This document shows positions 1 through 6,802 of a stretch of 7,696 nucleotides of DNA, piece by piece (within the stretch, counting starts at the first letter, position 1; each line of letters starts with the position of its first letter). The position numbers and the translations under genes were made by a program. The notes under the pieces are model-generated. The model made no database searches. It was given only the letters and a program-made list of their open reading frames with translations, and was not told where the DNA came from. This DNA comes from an uncultured Collinsella sp. (GTDB lineage: Bacteria > Actinomycetota > Coriobacteriia > Coriobacteriales > Coriobacteriaceae): positions 1 through 7,696 of the forward strand of contig URWM01000067.1 in the NCBI GenBank assembly GCA_900551655.1, in the 5' to 3' direction.

Positions 1-47
1 GAGATTCCTCTACGTCTCGTGGGCTCGGAGATGTGTATAAGAGACAG
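1..47 (+). other. Nextera i7/Read-2 adapter with Tn5 mosaic end (library artefact)
   Basis: This is synthetic library DNA, not genome. Bases 1-5 (GAGAT) are the 3' end of the Illumina P7 primer. Bases 6-13 (TCCTCTAC) sit at the i7 index position and read GTAGAGGA on the other strand, which I recall as Nextera index N712. Bases 14-28 are the Read-2 linker GTCTCGTGGGCTCGG, and bases 29-47 are the 19-bp mosaic end AGATGTGTATAAGAGACAG. An open frame through it gives a spurious peptide beginning MGSEMCIRDR, which should not be annotated. Genomic sequence starts at about base 48. Confidence 0.98.
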
Positions 48-157
48 GTCCAACCCATTGCTTCATATGCCCCGTGACTCCCTTTATCCGCGAACTCGTT
101 TGAATGGATATGCTAGACGCTCGCATGCGTCCGTGCGTCAGAAACGCTCGATTATTT

Positions 158-180
158 CGAGGCTATTACCGGCCTCGTTT
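158..180 (+). terminator. Small hairpin followed by TTT, weak terminator candidate
   Basis: CGAGGC (158-163) can pair with GCCTCG (172-177) around an 8-base loop, followed by only three Ts. It could end transcription from an upstream gene lying beyond the adapter, but the stem is short and the T tract poor. The right arm could instead pair with a second CGAGGC at 201-206, so a switch between two foldings is conceivable. Confidence 0.25.
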
Positions 181-213
181 ACCGAAACCAGGGCGTGCCG
201 CGAGGCTCTGCGT

Positions 214-232
214 CCGTGCCGCACGGTATAAT
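214..232 (+). promoter_or_regulatory. Putative recJ promoter with overlapping palindromic operator
   Basis: TATAAT at 227-232 is a perfect -10 hexamer, about 57 bp upstream of the leader ORF and 109 bp upstream of the recJ ATG. No good -35 (TTGACA-like) lies 16-18 bp upstream. The 13 bp directly before it, CCGTGC-C-GCACGG (214-226), form a perfect inverted repeat within the -35/-10 spacer, where a repressor or activator dimer could bind. A further CCGTGC half-site is at 131-136. It does not match the actinobacterial LexA box (CGAAC-N4-GTTCG) that I know. The transcription start would be near 239. Confidence 0.45.
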
Positions 233-288
233 AAATCCGTTCAACAGATCTGCCTGCCGAAGCGGGCATACACAGAGGACTCATCGCT

Positions 289-354
289 ATGAACCGTGAG
301 AGGTATCGCGGCGACCTGCCCCTATCGGGGGTGGGCGCCTATGTCATCGCTTAA
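289..354 (+). CDS. Possible 21-codon leader peptide overlapping recJ start
   Basis: An ATG at 289 is preceded by AGAGGA (274-279) with a 9-base spacer, a better ribosome site than that of any start in the recJ frame close by. It encodes a 21-residue peptide, MNRERYRGDLPL then SGVGAYVIA, ending at TAA 352-354. It overlaps the recJ ATG at 341 by 14 bases in a different frame. This arrangement would suit translational coupling, with ribosomes ending at 354 reloading at 341. I recognise no family. It may be a chance ORF, or the good Shine-Dalgarno sequence may simply serve the GTG at 296 in the recJ frame. Confidence 0.3.
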   Translation: MNRERYRGDLPLSGVGAYVIA

Positions 355-3300
355 GACGACGCATCGCTGGGCGGTCGCTCAGCAAAACCCCGAGCTCGAA
401 AAGGAGCTTTCGGCTGGCCTGGGCATACCCGGGCTGGTGGCGCGCATTATGGTTGCGCACGGCATTACATCCATCGAAGAAGGCCAGCTGTTTTTGACGC
501 CTTCGCTCGATCGCGACTGGGCGGACCCGCTTGTTATTCCGGGCATGGCGGTCGTCGCCGACCGCGTTGAGCGTGCTATTCGCAACCACGAGCGTATCGC
601 CGTCTTTGGCGATTTTGACGTCGACGGCATTACGTCGACTTGTCTGTTGACCGAGGCGCTACGTTCGTTTGGCGCCAACGTCACGCCGTTTATTCCGCAC
701 CGCTTTGACGAGGGCTACGGCCTGTCGCGTGCGGCGCTCGACCGCGTCAACGAGCTTGCTCAACCCAACCTGATTGTGACCGTCGATAACGGTATTGCTG
801 CCAAGGAAGAGGTCTCCTACCTGGAGAGCCTGGGGATTGATTTGGTGGTCACGGACCATCACGAGCCGTCCGACCAGGTGCCGCAGGGCGTGCCCCTGAC
901 CGACCCCAAGCTCGAGGACGAGGGCCCCTCGCGCGAGCTTGCCGGTGCCGGTGTGGCGCTTAAGCTGGTACAGGTCCTGGGCGAGCGTTTGGGCAAGCCG
1001 TCGTATTGGCGTTCGCTGATAGAGGTCGCGGCGCTGGGCACCGTGTCCGACATGATGCCGCTCACGCCCGAGAATCGCGCACTGGTCGCCGAGGGCATCC
1101 GGCAGATGCGCGTGACGGCCCGCCCCGGTTATATCGCGCTTGCCGCACTTGCCAAGGCCGACCTTTCTACCATTACGGCCGACGGCCTGTCGTTTTCGCT
1201 CATCCCTCGTCTGAATGCTGCCGGCCGCATGGCTGATCCCAAGCTGGCGCTCGACCTGCTGCTTGCCCGCGACCCCATCGAAGCGAGCGCGCTTGCCGCC
1301 GAGCTCGAGGAAATCAATCGCCAACGCCGCGAGATCGAGGCCGAGCTTACGCGCGATGCCATGGCGAAGGTCGAGGAGACTTATGACGGCGGGCGCGCGA
1401 TTGTCGTGGGCGGCGAAGGTTGGCACGAGGGCGTCAAGGGCATCGTGGCGAGCCGCCTGACCAACCGTTATCACGTGCCGGCGCTGCTGTTCTCGATCGA
1501 AGGCGGTATCGCTCGCGGTTCGGGCCGCTCGGTGGGCAAGGTCAACCTGTTCGACGCCGTAGAACGCTGCTCCGACCTGCTGATTCGTCGCGGCGGGCAT
1601 GCCGGTGCGGTGGGCGTGACCATCGAGGCATCCAAGCTCGATGAGTTCCGCCGTCGCCTTTCGGCCGTGCTATCGGAGCTTCCTGCCGATGACTTTGAGG
1701 ACACTGACGAGGTTGCCGCCACCGTTGACCTCTCCGAGCTGAATATCGAGACCATCGAGCAGATTTCCCGTCTTGAGCCGTTTGGCCAGGGCAATAAGGT
1801 GCCGCTTCTGGCCGCCGAGGGCGTGACGATGTGCAATCGCGCCGTGGTGGGCAAAACCGGCGAGCACATGCGCTTTGTGGCGACCGATGGCGCCGCGAGC
1901 GTGCCGGCCATCATGTTCCGCGTGCCGCAGATCGATAAACTCATCAATTGCGACAGTGCCGTCGACTTGGTGTTCGAGGCCGTGGCCGAACATTGGCAGG
2001 GACGTGTGAAGCCCAAGCTCATGATTAAAGATGTCTTGGTGCGCGATACCGCGGCGCCCAATATCGACGATCCGGCATGTGAGCTTCGCCGCGGCGTGCA
2101 ACCAGCGGATTCTGGCCTGCGCCTGGAGTCGCGTAAACGTGAGACGCTCGCCCAGCTTTCTTATACCGAGCTCACGCGCTCGCTTATCCATAGCTTTATC
2201 GGCTCGAACCAGCCGCATCGCGCGCAGGTCGAGGCGCTCGACGCGCTGGCCGACCACCAAAGTGTTCTGGCCGTTATGGGAACGGGCCGCGGCAAGTCTT
2301 TGATTTTCCATGTGCACGCCGCGCGCGAGGCGGTCCTTCGTGGGCGGGCGAGCATCTTTGTCTATCCGCTGCGCGCGCTCGTTGCCGACCAGGCCTATCA
2401 CCTCTCATCGACGATGGCCGCGCTCGGCATTGGCGTAGGCGTGCTGACCGGCGAGACCGTGGAGGCGGCGCGCGATGACGTGTTTGCCGGCTTGGCTTCG
2501 GGCCGCACCGGCATCGTGCTCACGACGCCCGAGTTCCTGTCCATTCACCGCGACCGCTTTGCGCGTTCGGGGCGCATCGGTTTTGTCGTCATCGATGAGG
2601 CGCATCATGCCGGTCTTGCCAAGGGCGGCGACCGCAGCGCCTATCTCGACATGCCCGATATCCTCAAGGCCCTGGGCGACCCGGTCGTTCTGGCCGCGAC
2701 TGCCACCGCAACGGCTCCGGTTGTGGCCGAGCTCGCCCGCGTGCTACCGATTACTCGCACGGTGGTCGACGAGACGGTGCGCGAGAACTTGCAGCTCGAG
2801 GATGACCGAGACCTTGCGAGCCGCGAGAACCGCCTGGTGTCAATCGTGGCGACGGGGGAGAAGACCGTCATCTACGTCAACTCGCGCGACCAGTCCGTGG
2901 CGCTTGCCAAGACGTTGCGCAAACGCGTGCCCGACTGCGCGACCCATATTGCGTTCTATAACGCCGGGCTTGCGCGCTCCGATCGCCGCCGTGTCGAGGA
3001 AGCGTTTCGCGACGGAAGCCTCAGTTGCATCGTTTCGACCTCTGCCTTCGGTGAGGGCGTCAACCTGCCCGATATCCGTCATGTCGTGCTCTACCACATG
3101 CCGTTTGGCAGCATTGAGTTCAACCAGATGAGCGGACGCGCCGGTCGCGATGGACAACCCGCCGTGATTCACCTGCTCTATTCGTCGCGTGACGCTCGTA
3201 TTAATGAGCGCCTGCTCGATTGTTACGCGCCCGAGCGCGATGAGCTTGTCACTCTCTATCGAGCGCTGCAGACCATGTGGCGCTCCAACCGTGGCAAGAC

Positions 3301-3628
3301 GGGGGACGATTCATTCTGCGCGAGCGATATCGACATTGCGCAGATGTGTCTTGCCATCGATGCCCGCACGCCGGTCGACGAGCGCTCGGTGGAAAGCGGC
3401 CTGGGAATCTTCGAAGAACTCGGTTTCTGCCGCGTTTCGGGGTTTGACGATACGCGTCGCATCGCGATGGCGGAAAACCCCGGTCGCGTGCAATTAAGCA
3501 GGTCAATTCGCTATTTGGAGGGCTTGCGCTCGCGCATGGAGTTCACGGCTTTTCGGAGCTGGGCACTCGATTCGTGCGCTTCTGATATGCTAGCCAAAGT
3601 TAACCGCCCGATCGTACCGCGGGCCTAG
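341..3628 (+). CDS. recJ: RecJ single-strand DNA exonuclease fused to a RecQ-like helicase
   Basis: 1095 aa; RecJ degrades single-stranded DNA 5' to 3' in recombination and mismatch or base-excision repair. The RecJ half carries the DHH motifs FGDFDVDG (D91, D93, D95), VDNG (D149), TDHHE (D172, H173, H174) and SDMMPL (D237), the DHHA1 motif GGHAGAVG (418-425) and an OB-fold region at about 465-565. These Asp and His residues bind the catalytic metals. After a linker comes a superfamily 2 helicase (about 606-960): Walker A GTGRGKS (647-653), DEAH (752-755), LAATAT (from 784), STSAFGEGVNLPD (from 899) and QMSGRAGRDG (929-938), closest to RecQ. The tail looks like a winged helix, and the RecQ four-cysteine zinc motif is not visible. 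B. subtilis RecJ is about 786 aa and has no helicase. I chose ATG 341 because GGGGGTG (327-333) lies 7 bases upstream and the protein then starts like other RecJs; GTG 296 would add 15 residues. Cytoplasmic. No frameshift is seen. Confidence 0.93.
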   Translation: MSSLKTTHRWAVAQQNPELEKELSAGLGIPGLVARIMVAHGITSIEEGQLFLTPSLDRDWADPLVIPGMAVVADRVERAIRNHERIAVFGDFDVDGITSTCLLTEALRSFGANVTPFIPHRFDEGYGLSRAALDRVNELAQPNLIVTVDNGIAAKEEVSYLESLGIDLVVTDHHEPSDQVPQGVPLTDPKLEDEGPSRELAGAGVALKLVQVLGERLGKPSYWRSLIEVAALGTVSDMMPLTPENRALVAEGIRQMRVTARPGYIALAALAKADLSTITADGLSFSLIPRLNAAGRMADPKLALDLLLARDPIEASALAAELEEINRQRREIEAELTRDAMAKVEETYDGGRAIVVGGEGWHEGVKGIVASRLTNRYHVPALLFSIEGGIARGSGRSVGKVNLFDAVERCSDLLIRRGGHAGAVGVTIEASKLDEFRRRLSAVLSELPADDFEDTDEVAATVDLSELNIETIEQISRLEPFGQGNKVPLLAAEGVTMCNRAVVGKTGEHMRFVATDGAASVPAIMFRVPQIDKLINCDSAVDLVFEAVAEHWQGRVKPKLMIKDVLVRDTAAPNIDDPACELRRGVQPADSGLRLESRKRETLAQLSYTELTRSLIHSFIGSNQPHRAQVEALDALADHQSVLAVMGTGRGKSLIFHVHAAREAVLRGRASIFVYPLRALVADQAYHLSSTMAALGIGVGVLTGETVEAARDDVFAGLASGRTGIVLTTPEFLSIHRDRFARSGRIGFVVIDEAHHAGLAKGGDRSAYLDMPDILKALGDPVVLAATATATAPVVAELARVLPITRTVVDETVRENLQLEDDRDLASRENRLVSIVATGEKTVIYVNSRDQSVALAKTLRKRVPDCATHIAFYNAGLARSDRRRVEEAFRDGSLSCIVSTSAFGEGVNLPDIRHVVLYHMPFGSIEFNQMSGRAGRDGQPAVIHLLYSSRDARINERLLDCYAPERDELVTLYRALQTMWRSNRGKTGDDSFCASDIDIAQMCLAIDARTPVDERSVESGLGIFEELGFCRVSGFDDTRRIAMAENPGRVQLSRSIRYLEGLRSRMEFTAFRSWALDSCASDMLAKVNRPIVPRA
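3583..3591 (+). promoter_or_regulatory. Possible internal extended -10 promoter for rel
   Basis: Within the last codons of recJ, TGATATGCT is an extended -10 (TG, one base, TATGCT), 53 bases upstream of the rel ATG. The surrounding decamer GATATGCTAG (3584-3593) also occurs at 107-116 upstream of recJ. No convincing -35 is present at the expected distance. It could give rel transcription independent of recJ. Confidence 0.3.
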
Positions 3629-3643
3629 GGGAAGGGGACCTCG

Positions 3644-6004
3644 ATGGATGCCGCAGCCCGTACCGCCCATGATTCCACCCTCCAGCCGTTCTCGGAGATG
3701 GAGCACTATAAGCATGCCGATGAGCTGCCGCCCGAGATTATGGCGGACAGCTACGACAAGCTGGAGCGCCTGTGCCTCAAATATATGAATGAGGACGACT
3801 TCTCTAAGGTGGAGCAGGCCTACTGCTTTGCCGCCGAGAAGCACTGCAACCAAAAGCGCCGCTCGGGCGAGATGTACATTAACCATCCTGTCGAGGTTGC
3901 CATCATTTTGGCCGATCTCAAGATGGACTGCGATGTGGTGTGCGCCGCGCTGCTGCACGATACCGTCGAGGACACCGAGACCTCGCTTGCCGATGTTTCC
4001 GGCCTGTTTGGCGATACGGTGGCCGAGCTCGTCGATGGCGTGACCAAGCTCACCAACATCGAAGTTGACAGCATGGACGAGAAGCAGGCCCTCACGCTGC
4101 GCAAGATGTTTCTCGCCATGTCCAAGGACATCCGCGTTATCATCGTCAAACTTGCCGACCGTCTGCACAACATGCGCACCCTTGCAGCCCTGCGTGAGGA
4201 CCGTCGCCTGTTTAAGGCTCGCGAGACCATGGACGTGTATGCGCCCCTGGCCGACCGTTTGGGCATGAGCTCTATTAAGTGGGAGCTCGAGGACCTGTCC
4301 TTCTTCTACCTTGAGCCCGATGCCTACCAGCGCATCGCTCGCATGGTGGCTGAGTCGCGCGAGGTTCGCGAGCGTTATCTGGCCGAGACCATCAAGACGC
4401 TCACCGATGAGCTCAATCGCATTGGTCTTGAGGGCTTTCAGATCAACGGTCGTTCCAAGCACTATTGGTCCATCTACCAAAAGATGAAGCGCAAGGGCAA
4501 GGAATTCTCCGAGATCTACGACCTGGTGGCACTGCGCGTCATCACGCATTCGGTGCGCGATTGCTACTCCACACTCGGCGCGGTGCATACACTGTGGCAC
4601 CCCATGCCCGGTCGCTTTAAAGACTATATCGCCATGCCCAAGGTCAATAACTATCAGTCGCTCCATACGACGGTTATCGGCCCCACGGCCCGTCCGCTCG
4701 AGATTCAGATTCGAACCTACGAAATGCACGAGCAGGCCGAGTATGGCATCGCTGCCCACTGGCTGTATAAGAAGTCGGGCGGATCGTCTGCCTCCAAGAC
4801 TAACGATGCGCAGCGTCTGGACGACCAGATCAACTGGCTCAAGCACTCACTCGACTGGGCGGCGTCTGACGAGATCACCGACGCCAAGGAATACCTGCAC
4901 TCGCTGAAGGTCGATCTGTTCGACCAGGAGATCTTTGTCTTTACGCCCAAGGGCGAGGTCATGGCGCTTCGTGCCGGCTCTACACCGCTCGACTTTGCCT
5001 ACGCCGTTCACACCGAGGTGGGCAACCATTGCGTCGGCGCTAAGATCAACGGTGCGGTGGCCCCGCTCACGCACGAGATCAAGACGGGCGACCGCGTTGA
5101 AATCCTGACCAACAAGAGTTCCAAGCCGTCGCGTGATTGGCTCAAGATCGTTAAGACGCCTTCCGCCAAGTCAAAGATCCGCCGCTATTTTGCCGCCGCG
5201 ACCAAGGACGACGACGCTGCTGCCGGCCGCGATATACTGGCTAAGGACCTGCGCAAGCGCGGGTATGGCATCTCTACGCCGCGATCCACGCGTGCGCTCA
5301 ACGCCGTGGCGGAGCAGTTTAACTTCAAGCAGCTCGAGGACCTTTTTGCAGCCGTTGGCGCGGGCAAGGTCGCCCCGCGCGCTGTGGGCAATAAGGTCGA
5401 GCAAATCTTGGACCCCAAGCCCGAGGAACAGCTCACCAAGGCCGAGGCTATCGCCGAGGTCGTGAAACAGCCGGCCCGAGGCTCCAACCGAAAGCCGCAA
5501 AAGCGCGGCAAGAGCGCCAGCAACGGCATTATCGTCAAGGGCGAGAGCAACAGCGGCCTGCTGGTCCGTCTGGCGCATTGCTGCAATCCGGTGACGGGCG
5601 ATGATATCGTCGGCTTCATCACGCGCGGTCGTGGCGTCTCGGTGCATCGCGCCAACTGCCCCAACGTCAAGGGTCTTATGGAGCATCCCGAGCGCATGAT
5701 CGAAGTGGAGTGGGACGGCGCAGCCGATACCCTCTTCCAGGTCGAGATCGTGGTCGAGTGCCTGGACCGCATGGGCCTGCTCAAGGATGTCACCATTGCC
5801 ATTGGCGATGCGGGCGGCAATATCCTTTCTGCCGCCACGTCGACCAACCGCGAGGGTATTGCAACCCTGCGCTTTATGGTCGAGATCTCGGACGCGAGTG
5901 GTCTGGATCCGCTGCTGGCCTCTATCAGCAGCGTTGACTCGGTCTACGACGCACGCCGCCTGATGCCCGGCGAGGGTGGAGCCCAGCTTAAGCGCCGCGT
6001 TTAG
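3644..6004 (+). CDS. relA: Bifunctional (p)ppGpp synthetase/hydrolase, Rel/SpoT family
   Basis: 786 aa, cytoplasmic and ribosome-associated. It makes (p)ppGpp from ATP and GDP/GTP on amino-acid starvation and also degrades it. The N-terminal HD hydrolase looks active: RSGE (R73), H81, HDTVEDT (H105, D106, E109, D110) and LADRLHNM (D172, N176). The synthetase region (about 240-375) has RFKDYI (324-329), the basic RxKD form typical of bifunctional enzymes rather than the acidic form of E. coli RelA, then YQSLH (337-341) and LEIQIRT (352-358). TGS lies at about 429-490, a basic linker at 606-626, a zinc-finger region with LAHCCNP (H645, C646, C647) and HRANC (H668, C672), and ACT at about 697-775. 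It is slightly longer than B. subtilis RelA (734 aa), with about 30 extra N-terminal residues. AAGGGG (3632-3637) lies 6 bases before the ATG. The 15-bp gap after recJ indicates an operon. Confidence 0.96.
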   Translation: MDAAARTAHDSTLQPFSEMEHYKHADELPPEIMADSYDKLERLCLKYMNEDDFSKVEQAYCFAAEKHCNQKRRSGEMYINHPVEVAIILADLKMDCDVVCAALLHDTVEDTETSLADVSGLFGDTVAELVDGVTKLTNIEVDSMDEKQALTLRKMFLAMSKDIRVIIVKLADRLHNMRTLAALREDRRLFKARETMDVYAPLADRLGMSSIKWELEDLSFFYLEPDAYQRIARMVAESREVRERYLAETIKTLTDELNRIGLEGFQINGRSKHYWSIYQKMKRKGKEFSEIYDLVALRVITHSVRDCYSTLGAVHTLWHPMPGRFKDYIAMPKVNNYQSLHTTVIGPTARPLEIQIRTYEMHEQAEYGIAAHWLYKKSGGSSASKTNDAQRLDDQINWLKHSLDWAASDEITDAKEYLHSLKVDLFDQEIFVFTPKGEVMALRAGSTPLDFAYAVHTEVGNHCVGAKINGAVAPLTHEIKTGDRVEILTNKSSKPSRDWLKIVKTPSAKSKIRRYFAAATKDDDAAAGRDILAKDLRKRGYGISTPRSTRALNAVAEQFNFKQLEDLFAAVGAGKVAPRAVGNKVEQILDPKPEEQLTKAEAIAEVVKQPARGSNRKPQKRGKSASNGIIVKGESNSGLLVRLAHCCNPVTGDDIVGFITRGRGVSVHRANCPNVKGLMEHPERMIEVEWDGAADTLFQVEIVVECLDRMGLLKDVTIAIGDAGGNILSAATSTNREGIATLRFMVEISDASGLDPLLASISSVDSVYDARRLMPGEGGAQLKRRV

Positions 6005-6015
6005 TCGCGACGAAC

Positions 6016-6043
6016 GTGCCACATTATCAATATTCGCTACACT
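6016..6043 (+). promoter_or_regulatory. Weak promoter candidate for the metallo-hydrolase gene
   Basis: GTGCCA (6016-6021) and TACACT (6038-6043) each match four of six consensus bases and are 16 bp apart. Transcription would begin near 6050, inside the left arm of the following hairpin, so such transcripts would lack the stem that read-through transcripts from rel would carry. Confidence 0.2.
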
Positions 6044-6068
6044 CGAGGCATCGTTTGATGCCTCGAGT
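6041..6068 (+). terminator. Perfect 12-bp hairpin between rel and the hydrolase gene
   Basis: ACTCGAGGCATC (6041-6052) and GATGCCTCGAGT (6057-6068) pair perfectly around a GTTT loop. The stem starts 37 bases after the rel stop and ends 20 bases before the next ATG. It resembles an intrinsic terminator for recJ-rel, but the sequence after it is TCTATAG, with no real T tract. Termination may therefore be partial, or the element may instead protect or process the mRNA. As a near-palindrome in DNA it could also be a protein-binding site. Confidence 0.5.
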
Positions 6069-6088
6069 TCTATAGAGAGGAGAGGGAC

Positions 6089-6772
6089 ATGAGTGCTATG
6101 TCCTTGGATTTAACTCCCAAGGGGTCGGTCGAGATCGAGACGCTCGTAAACGGTCCCATTCAGACCAATAGCTATGCTCTTATTTCGGGCAATGAGTGCG
6201 TGATTATCGACCCTGCGTGGGAAGGCGAGCGCCTGGTGGAGCATATTCGAGCCGAACATCCCGGCGTACGCGTGCTTGGCGCCGTATGCACTCATGGCCA
6301 TGCCGATCATGTTGGTGGTGTTGCCGGCGTGCGAACCACCGTTGGCGAGGGCTGCCAGTATGAGCTGTGTGCTAAGGATGCGGCGGTGCCGCATACGAAC
6401 ATCAAGGAACAGCGAGCTATGTGGGGCATTGAGACGCCCGACCCCGGGGAGCCGACGTGCCTGCTCGCCGAGGGCGATGCTATCGAGGTGGGCGATATCT
6501 GCCTGCAGGTGATCGAGACACCAGGGCATACGCCGGGCGGGATCGTCTTGTTCGCCGCCACCGAGCAGGGAAGCATCGCCTTTGTTGGCGACACCCTGTT
6601 CCCGGGCAGCCACGGCCGCACCGATCTTGCCGGTGGCGACGAGGCGGCGATTCTGCGCTCGCTCTCCAAGCTCGCCCGGCTTCTCCCGCCCGATACCGTT
6701 TGCCTAACCGGCCATGGCGATTCGACTACCATGGCACGCGAACTCATGCAGAACCCTTTCATGCAGGTGTAG
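6089..6772 (+). CDS. MBL-fold metallo-hydrolase, glyoxalase-II-like
   Basis: 227 aa, with no signal peptide or membrane segment, so probably cytoplasmic. The metallo-beta-lactamase fold motifs are complete: THGHADH (H69, H71, D73, H74), ETPGHTPG (H147), GDTLF (D168) and TGHG (H209), which together would hold two metal ions. The N-terminal GPIQTNSYAL and the late GRTDL are typical of the short glyoxalase-II-like group that includes YcbL. Members hydrolyse thioesters such as S-lactoylglutathione, but most have no proven substrate, and actinobacteria often lack glutathione, so I name no reaction. AGGAG (6078-6082), in a longer purine run, lies 6 bases before the chosen ATG; an alternative ATG three codons later (6098) lacks equal spacing. 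Related hydrolases follow rel (often after dtd) in many Firmicutes, so the position looks ancestral. Confidence 0.92.
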   Translation: MSAMSLDLTPKGSVEIETLVNGPIQTNSYALISGNECVIIDPAWEGERLVEHIRAEHPGVRVLGAVCTHGHADHVGGVAGVRTTVGEGCQYELCAKDAAVPHTNIKEQRAMWGIETPDPGEPTCLLAEGDAIEVGDICLQVIETPGHTPGGIVLFAATEQGSIAFVGDTLFPGSHGRTDLAGGDEAAILRSLSKLARLLPPDTVCLTGHGDSTTMARELMQNPFMQV

Positions 6773-6794
6773 CTTTATAGTCAGCTTCTAAAGC
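6772..6794 (+). repeat. Short inverted repeat at the end of the hydrolase gene
   Basis: GCTTTA (6772-6777) and TAAAGC (6789-6794) are complementary across 11 bases and start at the last base of the stop codon. The stem is weak and no T run follows directly (the first is ATTTTT at 6820-6825), so a terminator role is doubtful. No stronger terminator for the hydrolase gene is visible. Confidence 0.25.
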
Positions 6795-6802
6795 ACGAGG
6801 AG

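Larger units (their letters stand above)
48..288. other. Leader region upstream of recJ, no recognisable gene
   Basis: I find no convincing coding sequence here. Three frames run in from the adapter and end at 77, 103 and 234 without recognisable protein. A fragment of an upstream gene ending at 77 (last residues VQPIASYAP) or at 103 is possible but unsupported. The stretch contains a -10-like TATGCT (109-114), a 5-bp hairpin GACGC/GCGTC (116-131), an 11-bp direct repeat TGCGTCCGTGC (126-136 and 209-219), a repeated CGAGGCT (158-164 and 201-207), and the palindrome with TATAAT listed separately. It looks like a promoter and regulatory region for recJ. Confidence 0.5.

Noticed and set aside
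19..231. 70-codon ORF beginning in the left end
   Set aside because: Its start and first ten or so residues are encoded by the adapter, and the rest is arginine- and serine-rich sequence without recognisable features.
3590..4846. A 418-codon open frame on the minus strand opposite recJ end and rel
   Set aside because: It lies fully antisense to well-supported coding sequence, its translation resembles no protein I know, and GC-rich codon bias routinely opens such frames on the opposite strand. The same applies to the long minus-strand frames at 659-1600, 1670-2401 and 5171-6022.
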